A stretch of 64,000 nucleotides of DNA, taken from NCBI GenBank assembly GCA_030035585.1, contig CM057481.1:58971128-59035127 (forward strand), written 5' to 3'. The notes under the pieces were generated by a model. That model was not told the origin of the DNA. It made no database searches and worked only from the letters and a program-made list of their open reading frames with translations. Position numbers and translations under genes: made by a program. Each line of letters opens with the position of its first letter. Position 1 is the stretch's first letter. Origin of the DNA: Dugong dugon. Its lineage: Eukaryota > Chordata > Mammalia > Sirenia > Dugongidae. This document shows, in pieces, positions 25,301 through 39,500 of this stretch.

Positions 25301-28300
25301 ACTCAAGTGAGAAACTCCAGGGCCAAACACAAAAGCGTGATATAAATAACGGCTGTAACAGCACCCACAGCCAACGCTGCTGTACCTCTCACTATGTTCC
25401 AACCACCATACCAAACACTTTACATACATTAACTCCTTCAATCCTCACTACACTCTTAGGAGGTATGTGTCACTTTTATCCTTATTTTATAGACAAGGAA
25501 GTTGAGGCCCGGAGAAGTGAATTAACTTGCCAAAAGACAGAGAGTGACTAGAACTGAGATTTGGATGAGACAATATGGTGCCAAAGACCTCACTTGCTTT
25601 TACACTCATATTTAGACAGCTCATTTCACTTAAGGAAAATGATTGATTTTACTCTTCTCAATGGAGTAGAAACACTTGGATTTGGATCTACAAGTTACAG
25701 CTGCTTAATAGCAAACAGAATGGTATGTATAAGACACTTTAATTCCACACACAGATCACCATTACTACTGGAATTATAACAAAATAGGATGAGATGTAAC
25801 GAGTGAACAAACTATGTCAACGTCCAATGCAACTTGCTGTAATAATGAGTATGCAATGATTCTTTTTTTAATGAAGAATTGTCTAAACACAGAAACTTCA
25901 GAAAATACTGAGATCAATCTAAAAAGAAGTGTGCTGTTTATAAATGACTCATTTGGAAGCAACTTTAAATTCATTTAAAAAACAACAAAAAAAGAACCTG
26001 CCTGGTAGAAAGTACTGTATGTGAATTATGAAAAGTACTCTGAAATGACATATGTCTTATTCATCTAGTGCTGCTGTAACAGAAATACAAGTGGATGGCT
26101 TTCACAAAGAGAAATTTATTCCTCACAGTCTAGTAGGCTAGAAGTCCAAATTCAGGGCACCAACTCCAGGGTAAGGCTTTCTCTCTCTGTCGGCTCTGGA
26201 GGAAGGTCCTTGTCATCAATCTTCCTCTGATCTAGGAGCTTCTCTGTGCAGGAACCTTGAGTCCAAAGGATGCGCTCTGCTCCCTGCGCTGCTTTCTTGG
26301 TGGTATGAGGCCCACCCACCCTCTGCTTGCTTCCCTTTTCTTTTATCTCTTGCAAAAGGTGGTACAGGCCACACCCCAGGAAAACTCATTTTACACTGGA
26401 TCAGGGATGACCTTAGCAAGGGTGTTACATCCCACCCTAATCCTCTTCAACATAATCCAATCTTGCCTCATTAACCATAGGCAGAGATTAGGATTTACAA
26501 CATACAGGAAAATTATATCAATCACAAAATGTAGGACAACTACACAATACTGGGAATCATGGCCTAACCAAGTTGACACGTATTTTTGGGGGACACAGTT
26601 CAATCTATGACAACATATCTGCTGTACGTGAAGGAGCTGAAGGACTGTGATAAAAACTGTCTGGAAAGACAGGAAAGGTTACTCACAGAAAGTATAAGTA
26701 TTACTGTTTATGACATTTAAATAATTTTAGACTGGCAAATGGAATAAAAACATAGTGTAGGACAATAGCATAAACGATTATTATTGATAATATTCCCATT
26801 GCCACTGAGTTGATTCCAATTCATACCAACCCTACAAGGGCAGAGCAGAACTGCCCCATAGGGTTTCCAAGGCTATAAATCTTTACGGAAGCAGAATGAC
26901 ACATCTTTCTCCCATGGAGTGGCTGGTGAATTTGAACCGCTGACCTTCTGGTTTGCAGCCAAGCTCTTTAACCACTATCCTACCAAGGCTCCTCACAGAC
27001 AATATTAGTCACTACTTGCTGAGCACCAACCATGTGGCAGGCATTATGCTAAAGATTTTACATGTACTATCTCACTCAATTTTGGGAAGTATGTATTATT
27101 ATCCATAAAACAGCTGAAGGACAGGTGCAGAGAGATATGAAATAACTTGCCTGCGGTCACACAGCAGACAGGGAGCAGGGAAGCTGAAGCTGGTTTGTCT
27201 GGCTCTCCCCAAACCATATGCCTTGCAGGCAAACAGAGCAGTACCCGTGCAATACTGAAGTTCCTCACTACCACCCACGGTTCTGCTTCTGGTGGAGCTG
27301 TATTATAATATGCACGTTACTAAAGATTTTGATGTCAAGAAAATTTGTTTAAATAATGCGAGTTTGTAATGGAGGTCTCTCTTTTTTTTTTTTTTGGAGG
27401 ACCTGTCAGAACGAAAAAATTTAATTTAAAGTATCATAATTTCTTAACCTAAGTGAGCATTTCAGTTACCAAAGAGGCCTCATGATCATTTCTGTCAAGG
27501 CAGACAAATGACTAGAGAGGTGAGAAGAGGGAAGGGGGTTCCAAATGTGAGAAACCAAAGCGCTCATATGGTGACAGTGCAGCAAAATAAGCCATGAGAA
27601 ATGCAGGCGGCCATACTTCCCCTGATGTTTGCTTATTTATGCCAATTCAGTGTTCTATTGCTTTTTTCTCTTCCAAGTAAAAATGAAATTTTCAGGTGAA
27701 CCTATGGACATTTGTGTGTACCTTATATTAATGTGAAATTTCACGTTTAAGTAATGAGACTGGCAGTCAGAAATGTTCTTAATTTTACGTCTGCAGTTTT
27801 TCCTAAGCCTCCTTAACACAGGCTGATTGGAAAAAAATTTTTTGAAAATATTTTTAATAAAAAATTTTTTACTGTAAAATAATTTGACTTCCAGAAAAGT
27901 TTCACACATAATAAAGAGTTCCCATATATCCTTCACCAGCTTCCCCTAAGGTTAACATCTTACATAACCATAGCACAATGATGGAAGTAAATTAAAACCG
28001 ATACAATACTAAGTTCTAGACCTTAACAGAATTTCACCATAATACATAAGTATTGTTTTAAAGGTACGCAATTTTTAAACATCAGTTTCTTTTCCTCAAT
28101 TAATGATATTTCTATTATCCACTAGGATATTGTGATAAATCCTGAACACTTAATGCTATCGCTACACAAACAATCAGTTTGCATGATTTCCCAAGAAGTT
28201 CTTCACTAATTGTTCAAGGCCTATCAGAGGAAAAACTGCATGAAGTAGTAAGTTCAGTTATTATGAAATGGCTAGGATTCCAAGCCTGGATCAAGTGTCT

Positions 28301-31300
28301 TCTATTGGAGCACAGAATGAAGAGAAGGCTTTGTTTCTGACTTCAAAAGATCCACCCAAATGTGCATTATTGTCTTATGAATAACAAATTGAAAGTAAGC
28401 GTTTTAGCTCCAGTACACGGAAATGTATACCATCTGGAACTTCTTCAGCAGTTGTATTCCATCTTACAAGATTATGAAATGTTACCACATGCTTCTTAGG
28501 TACGATGACAGGTATGCATAGAGAATCATTTATTCAATTCCAAATTAATAACACTAGATTGTATTTTATTTAAGACAACAGAAAAGATAATGTTAAGTTC
28601 TTCCAAGCCTAGACTTGTTCCTGATTTCATCCTCCGTGTAGGTCTCATTGCCATTAGTCTACCACCAGAATTTTATAACACATAAAGAAAGTAGACAATG
28701 TCATGTACATGTTCTCTATACTGTAGGTGATGAAGCTACTGGGTAGCCTTTGCATACATACTTAAAAAAATTAAAGTAACTGCTGCCTATGATTTTATTA
28801 TTCAGTCAGATGATCCATCTCTCTATGAAATACTCATATAGTAACTTAACATGTTTACTAGAGAGACTTCCAAAGTAAAAGTTTAAACAGAAAACAGTAT
28901 CAAATATAATTGGGAACCATGATTAAGCTTTCACTTCTACCACAACATGACTCTACAGATATAATCAAGTGACTGTTATTGTTGTTAGGGGTAGTCGAGT
29001 CAGTCTGACTCATAGCGACCCTATGTACAACAGAATGAAACACTGCCCACTCCTGCCTGCGCCTCCTCCCAATCGTTGTATGATTGAGCCCACTGTTACA
29101 GCCACTGTGTCAATCCATCTTGTTGAGGGTCTTCTACTTTTTCGCTGACCCTCTACTTTACCAAGCATGATGTCCTTCTTTAGGGATGGGTCCCTCCTGA
29201 TAATAAGTCCAAAGTATGTGAGATGAAGTCTTGCCATCCTCACTTCTAAGGAGCATTCTGGCTGTACTTCTTCCTCACCAGATTTATTTGTTTTTCTGGT
29301 CCACAAAAAAACAAATCCACTGCCGTTCAAGTTGATTCTGACTTACAACAACCCTACAGGACAGAGCAGAACTGCCCTACAGGGTTTCCAAGGCTGTAAA
29401 TCTTTACAGAAGCAGACTGCCACATCTTTCTCCCACGGATCAGCTGGCGGGTTCCAGCTGCCGACCTTTTGGTTAGCACCTGAGTGGTTCAACCACTCTG
29501 CCACCAGGGCTCCCTATTCTTCTGGCAGTCCATGGTATACTCAATATTCTTCACCAACACCATAATTCAAAGGCATCAATTCTTCTTTGATCTTCCTTAT
29601 TCATTGTCCAGTTTTTGCATGCATATGAGGCAACTGAAAATGCCATGGCTTGGGTCAGGTGCACCTTAGTCCTCAAAGTGATATCTTTGCTTTTCAACGC
29701 TTCAGTGAGGTCTTTTGCAGCAGATCAGCCTAATGCAACACGTTGTTTGATTTCTTGACTGCTGCTTCCATGGGCATTGACTGTGGATTCAAGTAAAATG
29801 AAATCCTGAACCACTTCAATCTTTTCTCCGTTTATCATGATGCTGCTTATTGGTCCAGTTGCGAAGACTTCTGTTTTCTTTACGTTGAAGTGTAATCCAT
29901 ACTGAAGGCTGTGGTCTTTGATCTTCATCAGTAAGTGCTTCAAATCCACTTCACTTTCAGCAAGAAAGGTTGTGTCATCTGCATATCACAGGCTGTTAAT
30001 GATTCTTCCTCCAATCCTGATGTCATGTTCTTCTTCATATAGTCCAGCTTCTCAGATTATTTGCTCAGCATACAGACTTAGTAAGTATGGTGAAAGGATA
30101 CAACCCTGACGCACAGCTTTTTTGACTTTAAACCACGCAGTATCCCCTTGTTCTGTCTGCACGACTGCCTCTTGATCAGTGGACAAGTTCCTCATGAGCA
30201 CAATTAAGTGTTATGGAATTCCCATTTTTCGCAATGTTATCCATAATTTGTTATGATCCATACAGCAGAATGCCTTTCCATAGTCAGTAAAATACAGGTA
30301 AATATCTTCCTGGCATTCTCTGCTTTCAGCCAGGATCCATCTGACATCAGCGATGACATCCCTTGTTCCACATCCTCTTCTGAATCTGGCTTGAATTTCT
30401 AATCAAGTGACTATAAAGGCTAAAATGGATTTCTCCTACAGAACTTGTTTTCATAATTAAAACTGGATATTACCTAACTGATAATTAGGGGTCATTTACC
30501 GTACACAGGCTAATTTTGGTTATAATGGCAGTTGGACTGAAACTAATTCTGAGATGTATAAGTAGCAACAACTTTGTGTGGATTGATTTGTACCTCATTT
30601 TTGATAATAATGTATTTTGGGTGGTTGAGATATATAGATACTTGCCTTCTAGGAAAGTAAAGGTATTAAGAATTTGTAAGAAAGTCTTTACTAATGACAA
30701 AAAAAAAGAAAAGAAAAGAAAATTCAGTTGCTGTCAAGTTGACTCTGACTCACAGCAACCCCACGTGTGTCGGAGTAGAACTGCTCCATAGGGTTTTCAA
30801 GGCTGTGACCTTTAGGAAGCAGATCGTCCGGTCTTTCTTCCAAGGCACCTCTGGGCAGACTAGAATTGTCAACCTTTTGGTTAGGGTTGCTATGAGTCGG
30901 AATTGACTCAATGGCAATGGGTTTAGTTAGTAGAGGAGCACATAACTGTTTGTGCCACCCAGGGACTCCTTTATTAATGCTAGTGCTCATAATTATAGAA
31001 AAAGAAATTTCACTTATTATTCTTGCACAAAAGCAAGATGGAGACAAATGTTGGGTTTCCTTAGTAATATTTAGGTTTTATAGTTATACAGTAATATTTC
31101 TGGATATGTGTGGCTAGGTTTTATTGGGGGGTAGTTATCCTGCTTGGGTATTCTCTGAGCTTCCTGGAGCTGTGGCCTGATGTCTTTCATTAGATTTGGG
31201 TAGAGGCAAATGGCTTCACTCACATTAACAACAACTAAATATATCACTAAGTAACAGTTAAAATAAATTATTGTAAATGATGCTAATAATGTTGACTGTG

Positions 31301-33540
31301 AGTGAACAAGAAAAACCATGAGTATTTTGAATACTTCTGCCTTCAAAGGCACACTTGGTTTGCCATGTTTAAGTATAGAACAATCTTTTAAAAAGATTTC
31401 TATCAAAATGGTTAAAATAAAAAATCATATTTTTATGCAAATAACAAGCACGTTATACTTTTTTTTTGCCAATCACTCAATTCCATCTGTGCATTATTTT
31501 CATAAGCGCACTCTGCCAATTTTTTTTTTTTTACATGTTGCTGACTTCAATTTCTACTTCTGATCACATGGGAGCTTCACATAAGGTAGGCATTGATTTT
31601 ATATTAGTTGAAATTAATAAATTAATAGAAACAAATGCACAGTTTTGACAGTTTATTTTTTGATTACTAGGGGACTACCAAACTCAATCCATGACTTCTT
31701 GATTGTGGCTTATACATTTATTATACAATTACGATCAAAAGTAATATTTTTGTAACATTTTCAGACTACTTTTATACACATAAGCAGGAGACTAAAGAAA
31801 ATGAACGGAACCAAAGAAAATGAACAGTACGATATAATTTACTCATAGTATGGGGGGATGGGTGAATGAGGCCGAAATTCACTTCTGGAAATGTCACCAG
31901 ATATGTGTGGTATATGCATGGGCACGCTATGTCAGAACTGTTTTACTTAATTTCATCATTTCCATGCACTATATGTGTGGGCACGTTAAGTTACAGGGGC
32001 ATGTTACTGGCCGAAAAAAATAACCGTAATTGAGGCACTGAGAGTGACAAGCCCCATTTATCTGGAAACAGATATAGGAACAAGCCTCTTGCCTAACGGC
32101 ACCAGGAGGAAAAAAGTCAACTTGCTTTTACTAACCTTCGAAAGCACTGTCATCTCATCTTTCATTCTACAGGACTGGGACCTCACGGACCTCATTTCTG
32201 GAGTCTCACAGGGCCTTGCACAGTTCCTTATACAAAGGAGACAGGCAAATATCTGGTACCTAGACTACAATCTAAGTAGTTTTTGATAATTTTTACCCTT
32301 GTAGAAAGAATGGGGGTTAAAAAAGAACTGGCCAAACATCATGATCCCAAATTTTCATTCTTAGCTCAACAGAACCAAAAAACAAACAAACAAACCATTG
32401 CCATCAAGTCAATTCCGACTCAGAGCAACCCTGTAGGATAGAGCAGAACTGTCCCATAGGGATTCCAAGGAGTGGCTGGTAGATTTGAACTGCTGATCTT
32501 TTGGTTAGCAGCCAAGCTCTTAACCACTCTGCCACCAGGACTCCATAGAGAACCATATAATTGGCCAAACTACAAAATACAAGTATTTTCTAAGCATTTT
32601 TTTTACTGATTGGATGTCACCTAAAAGCAGGAGGAATTTTATATTTTTCCAGTTCTCACGTTCTACCCTATCTCTCTTCCTCACCATCAGTTCTCCTAAA
32701 AACAAGAGAATGTTACCCATTACTTTTATAAGCTGAAAGAAAGGATGCTGTGAAATTCCAATTCCTTTTCTTTCTCCATTAAGTGTCTCATTTTCCAGGA
32801 TGCAATTTAAGAATTCAAACATTCTTGTAGTTTTTGAATTGTTAAAAGATGTCTGCTTTACTATAATGAGTTTTGCTAAGATCTTAATGAGCATCTTAGA
32901 CTCTGATTTGACCGGTAATCTGGAAATACAACAAACATTTTCTCTTATTTTCAAGCGCTTGTCTTCCAGACTGACGTGTTATACTTCATTATGGTACAAG
33001 CTAAGTACCGTAAAAATTATAACACACACACGCGTACTCTGTCTGTTATCATTCCCTTTCAATCTTTAATGTGCTTTATAAGCATCTACGTTCTGACTAA
33101 ACATGTTTAGTGCAGACACTAGATTCTCCCAGTCTAATGAAATGGTACATATGGATATAGATATCATATATATATGAATTATGGTGTCGGTGAAGAATAT
33201 TGAATACACCATGGACTGCCAAAAGAATGAACAAATCTGTCTTGGAAGAAGTACAGCCAGAATGTTCCTTAGAAGCAAGGATGGCGAGACTTCGTCCCAC
33301 GTACTTTGGACGTGTTATCAGGAGGGACCAGTCCCTGCAGGAGGACATTATGCTTGCTAAAGTAGAGGGTCAATGAAAGAGAGGAAGACCCTCAACAAGA
33401 TGGACTGACACAGTGGCTGCAACAATGGGCTCAAGCATAGCAAGGACTGTGAGGATGGTGCAGGACAGGGCAGTGTTTCGTTCTGTTGTACAAAGCGTCA
33501 CTATGAGTTGGAATCAACTCAATGGCACCTAACAACAATA

Positions 33541-33585
<45 letters not shown>

Positions 33586-36500
33586 ATATACACACATATG
33601 TACATACTACCCTGAGCACTGAACATCTTCTAAGTTACTATCATTTTGTTTATATTATTGAAAGTATGGGAGAAGTTTGTTGTGGGTGGGGTGACTGACA
33701 TTTTAACTATTAGTAAAATAAGAATCAATAACAAAAACCAAGTTATTTACTCTTCAATGGGGATAAAAACACAGCTTTCAGAAAATACTGGTAGTTTAAA
33801 ATATTTATATAAATGAAAAATCTAAGTGATTACGGACCGTAGTATAACTGAAAAGATAATCCATTGGATCCTGATTTCTATTACAAAGCTATGATTTCAT
33901 CTTATAAAATCATAAGCATAATGTCATATTCTCATATAACTAAACTGATTTTATTTTCGTTCTGCTTCAAACATTGCATCTGAGCTTATACCTTGCATTT
34001 CTTTTAGTTATTGCTTTGTAACTTTGCGATTATCTTGTGGCTAGAAGCAGAACTGTTTGGACCTCGGTAGCATCCTTTACAAACCTCTACACTGTACTAT
34101 AAACTGATGCTGAACATAAGACAAAAACCTGACATCCTTACAGGAGACTTCACAGCCTTCCGTAATTTACTTGATAATTTGCTTACCTTTTGACCTAAAG
34201 CTCAGTAAGGGAAAAATGTATATGGTTAAAAACGCAAAACACATCTTTATATGTTTCTATATACTTCTAAAAGGAGCCAATTATAAATAAAACTGTTAAT
34301 GTATACAGTTGTCCAACTTTGCAGTGGACTGAAAAAGAAATAATGCTAGCCTTCAAGCAATTAGCAAACAGTTATAAATATCTGCTACATAAGAGACAGA
34401 ACTATAAAGAATATAAACATCAATATAAACAGTTGGAAGACAAATCTCCTTCTTCTAATAAGCAATGTCCTGCGAGGAGTTAAATACAAGCACGTAGAGA
34501 CGTGTGGTTCCGGCTCCACTCACTACCATAAGCCATCTGTACTCCCCATGGCTGGTCCCTTCAGAACGAACCCCTGAAGTCCACACTTTTGAATCACTGC
34601 CAAAGTGCAGCAGAGCCAAGAGAGATCTGGGCGAGGTGGTCTAAGAAATGTGGTTTTTAAACTTTGTTTCATCAAGTTAAGAGATCAACACAACACGCAA
34701 AATGCCTTAAATGAGCTGATTGGATATAATAAGACCTCAACATTTTATGAACTTTTGAGAATATGAAATAGCGAAAACATTATTAAAGGCATTGTGTATT
34801 ATGTGTAAAATCATGTGTAAAAGGATTAACAACATTGAGTCTGGACTCCAACTGCTGGGGTTGAAATCCTGGCTGTACCCCCAAGTATCCCCGGGCCTTG
34901 GGCAAGGCACGCAAAATCTAAGCTTCAGTTTCCACATCTACAAAATGAAGAGCATAATAGTACCTATCTCATAAGATTGTCAAGAAGACTACAAGAGATG
35001 GTTCGTGGAAAGTGGTTATCAGTGCCTGGCACACTGTGACTTCGAGAAATGTTAGCTATTACTGTTGTTGTTATCATTCACAAGATTACAGAGTAAAAGG
35101 ACTCTGGACCGCAGAGGCCTTGGGTTACGAGATGGAAGACGACCTCTCTGAGACCCAGTTTACTTGTTCTAAGGGGAGAATAACAACGAGGCCTACCTCC
35201 TTGAGTTGTGTGTGATGTGAATGAGAGGCTAATGAAGACACACAGCACGCAGCCCAGGGCCTGGCATGTAGAACAATAAAACCTGCAAAAGCCAAAACTG
35301 GGTAAGGCAGAAACCTGTCAGAGAAGGAAAACTCAAATATTTTCCACTAATAGCAAAAGAGAAGCTGTAAAACTGCACCCTGTCAAAGGTGGAAAACTTG
35401 TGAGACCTGGAAAAAGAAGGCAGTCCTGTGGAGTGCCAGCTCTCACAGGTTTCACTGTATCTGCTCAATACACAGTTGACATCTTTTATCAGTATTCAGA
35501 AAACAGTAAGTGCATAACTAAGTAAACTAAGTGATTAAAACACCAGAGTGAAGATAAACAGGTGCTGTGACTATTGGGGACTAGAAAAATAAACAGATAC
35601 TAGTTTAAATAGGATGTCTCAGAATGCCTCTTTGAGGAGGTGACATCCAATCTAAGACCTAAGGAATGAGAAAGAGCTGGACATGAGAAAAGCCCACGGA
35701 AAGAGCCAGAATGAATGCTCCGTGAGGGCAGGGATTTTCGTCAGTTCTCTTCATCACTATACTGCTAGGCCTAACACATAGTAGGTACTCAGTAAAGATG
35801 TATAGGATGAACGAATAAAGATCATTTCTGGCAGAGGGAACGACAAATGTAAAGGCCCTGGGATGAGTACCAGCTCGGCATGTCCAAAGAACACAGGGGA
35901 GGCCAATGGGGCCGTGGGGCTGTATATGGAGAACGTAGCTGGAACGCAATAGGTAGGGAGGTATGAGAGAAAGTTGGCGAGGTAGGCAGGGATTAGATTA
36001 AGTAGGGCCGTGTCAGCTATAGTCTGAAGTCTGGAGTTTATTCTTCTTTCAAAGAGATGTCACTGAAGGGTTTTAGCAGGGAGTGGTGTGATCTAATTAA
36101 AAACAGACAAAAACAAAAACAAACCAAACACATTGCTGCTGAGTCAATTCTGACTCATAGCAACCCTATAGGACACAGTAGAACTGCCCCACAGGATCTC
36201 CAGGGAGTGACTGGTGGATTCAAACTGCCAACCTTTTGATCAGCAGCCGAGCTCTTAACCACTGCGCCACGAGGGCTCCAATAATCTATTTCTTTAGAAG
36301 AACACTCTGGCTGCCGTATGGAGAAGATAATTTAGAGACAAAAGAGTAGAATTAGGGAGACCACTTGAGACACCAGTGCAGCAATTCAAGCAGTGGGTAA
36401 GGGCAGATTGAAATACAATGGTGTACTTGTTGATGGACTGGATAATAGGGATGAGGAGAATTCTGGAATAATTCTTAGGTTTCTGCTTGAGCAAGTGACA

Positions 36501-39500
36501 GATAATTGTACTATTTACTGAGAAAGGGACAACTGGAAAGGAACAGGCTGGGGAGGAAGGGAAAAAAAATCGAGAGTTCTGTTTCAAACTGGTTGCCATG
36601 AGACATCCTAGGTGAAGATATTCTTATGGACTGAACTGTGTCCCCTAAAAAGGTATGCTGAAATCCTAACCCTGTACCTGTGAATGTGACCTTGTTTGAA
36701 GAAACAGGGTCTTTCTTTAAAGACAAGTAGGGTGGGTCCTAGTCCTAATCCCTTCTGAGTGGTGTTTTATAAAAGGGATGAACAGATAGGAGGAGGACAG
36801 ACTCCAGGTGATGGAGGCATGGAAGAGTTCCTCTCTGAAAGCTTTCAGAAGGAATCAGCATGGCTGATACCCTGATTTGGACTTCTAGCCTCCAGAACTG
36901 TGAGAAAATAAATTTTTGTTCTTTAAAGCACCCACTTTGTGGTATTTTGTTACGACAGCCCCAGGAAACTAACAGAGGTGTCAACTAGGTAGCTGTTCAC
37001 ATGAAGCTGGAGCTCAGAGAGGTGGTCAGCCATGGAGCTACATACATGGAAGCAGCAGTAGAAAGATGGTATCCAAAGCCGAGGGACAAGATGATATAAC
37101 AAGCTTGGGGTCTTTGTCAGGTAATAAGAACTAGGTCATCTAACATGTTTCCCTTCTTGTCTGGCTGACAGAAAATTCTGAACTAAACATAAATCTTAAA
37201 AGAGAACTATCTTCTCTGAGATTCTGGATGTGATAATCTACCCCTTTTACATCCTTCTTCTTTATGATATTTAATCTTCTTTCATTTCAAATCTTTTTTT
37301 TTGTTAAGTATATATACTATAAAAAAAAAAATCAGAGATAAGGTAGTGAAATGGCAGGATTTAGGGAGTCAGAGGGACTACCTCCCATATTACCTTGAGT
37401 ATTCTTCAATTACAGACCTCAGCACATTACATTTAGAGTGTGTGTGTGTTTGTCTGACTAGACTGTAAGCTCCTCAAGGGCATTAGCCAGATCTTACTCA
37501 TCTTTGCATCCCTGGAAAATGGAACAATGTCTTGCTCAAAGTAGGCAGGCACTAAATGTTCACTGACTACAAGTGCCACATATCTGCATCCCTATCTGTA
37601 AATGGAAGGGGTTTAGGCCTTGTTCGAATGCTCTAAGGCTTAGTTCTAAGATGTTTTAAACATAAGGTAGTACACAATTAAATGTCAACCAGCCACACAG
37701 ACAAACGTTAGGTAAGTAAGGGTAAATTCTCCAAGGCCTGGATTGGTATGGGAAGGTTTCAAGCAAGAGATAAAAACTGAACTAGGATTTGAATTTGGAC
37801 AAGTAGGACACTTCAGCAAGGACCCAAAGTACAGGGGAGGGAAGTGGAAAACTTAACCTGGGTAGTAAACAGGCTCTTCTGGCTGGAGGGGAAGAATTTT
37901 ACAAAAGGAAAAAAAAAAAAAAAAAAAAAAAGGGATAGGGAAAGGGGAGCTGGAAAAACCAGCAAAGGACACAATGTGGAGACACTGAATGCCAAGAACT
38001 TCATGTTTTACAAAGTTACAAGCTTCTGAGAACATAAGCGCTCAGTCAAAGGACGTTTAAGGAGATCACAAAAATTCCATGTATAGAATGGTGAGAAAGT
38101 GCAGAAACAGGAGTTGGCCAGGCATACGTTAATAAGAGTCTAAAAAAAGGTGGCTACAGCTGGAACAGAAAGTGAACACATGCATGAGGTTCCAGACAGT
38201 AAGAAGAGTCAAGGAAACTTGGTGAATGATATGATATGGAGAAAGAGAAATAAGAAAATAAAATTTTAATCTGGGGTTTTGAGACCAGGTGGTCAGCAGA
38301 ACAGTGGTATGATTAACAGAAATTGAGGAGACAGCAGGAGGAAGTGATTTTAGAAGGAAAATTGTACTTTTGATTACAGGCAGAGGAACTTTAAGATGAT
38401 AGTGGCTGCCCCCATCTCCAGCCTCCCACTCCCTCTAACACAATGTTTATGCAATCTGCTAAACTTCTTGCTGAGAAAAAACTTTTCTGAGTGGTATTCC
38501 CACATAAATATAATAGAGAAATCCGTCCATATAGTACAATCTCTCTATCGTTGTAGAAAGTAAGTTTAACTGGATAAAATCATAAATACAAAAATAAATG
38601 ACAAAAATTATTTACTTCTACAAAGCACTGTAATTTCACATTCAGATGTTAAAAGCATATTATTATTGGAAAAGATGTTCAACATTATTAGTCATGAGGG
38701 AAATGCAAATTAAAACCACAATGAGATACCAGTACACACCTATTAGAATGGTTACAATTCAAAACAAAACAAACAAAAACAACCTCCAACAATAACAAGT
38801 AGCGATGTGGATGCAGAGCAACTTCAACTCTCACACAATGTTGGTGGGAATTCAAAATGGCGCAGCCACTGTGGAAAATACTTTGGTGGTTTCTTATAAA
38901 ATTAAGCATATACTTATCATATGATCCCATGATCCCACTCTTTACCCAAGAGAAATAAAAACATATGTCCGTACCAATACCTAAATGCAAATATTTCTAA
39001 CAGCTTTATTCATAATCACCAAAAACTGGAAAAAATTCAAATATTTATCAACTAGTGAATGCATAAACGACCTGTCATCCAAAAAATGGAATACTACTCC
39101 ACAATAAAAAGGAACACACTAGTAGTACGGGCAACAACATGGATAAATCACAAAAAGCATCAGATTAAGTGAAAGAAGCTAGGCATAAAATGCTATACAG
39201 TATATAATTCTATTTATATGTTATTCTGGAAAAGGGACAAAAATCAGATCAGTGGTTTCCAGGGACTGTAGACAGGGAAAGGGCTAACTACAAAGGGGGG
39301 ATGAGAGAACTTTTTTGGGTGATAGAAATACTCTATATTTTCATTATGGAGGTGGTTATAAATATTAAAACTCATAGAAATGTGTACTTAAAAAGGGTGA
39401 ATTTAATCAAGGGTGTATGTATATTATTCCTCAAGAAACCTGACTTAAAACAAAAAACTATTTACAGCATATTAACATTTACTCAAAAAGGTGGGGCCAA

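Noticed and set aside
32520..32954. 144-codon minus-strand open frame
   Set aside because: It runs into an AfroSINE at its 3' end, shows no recognisable domain and has AT-rich chance composition.
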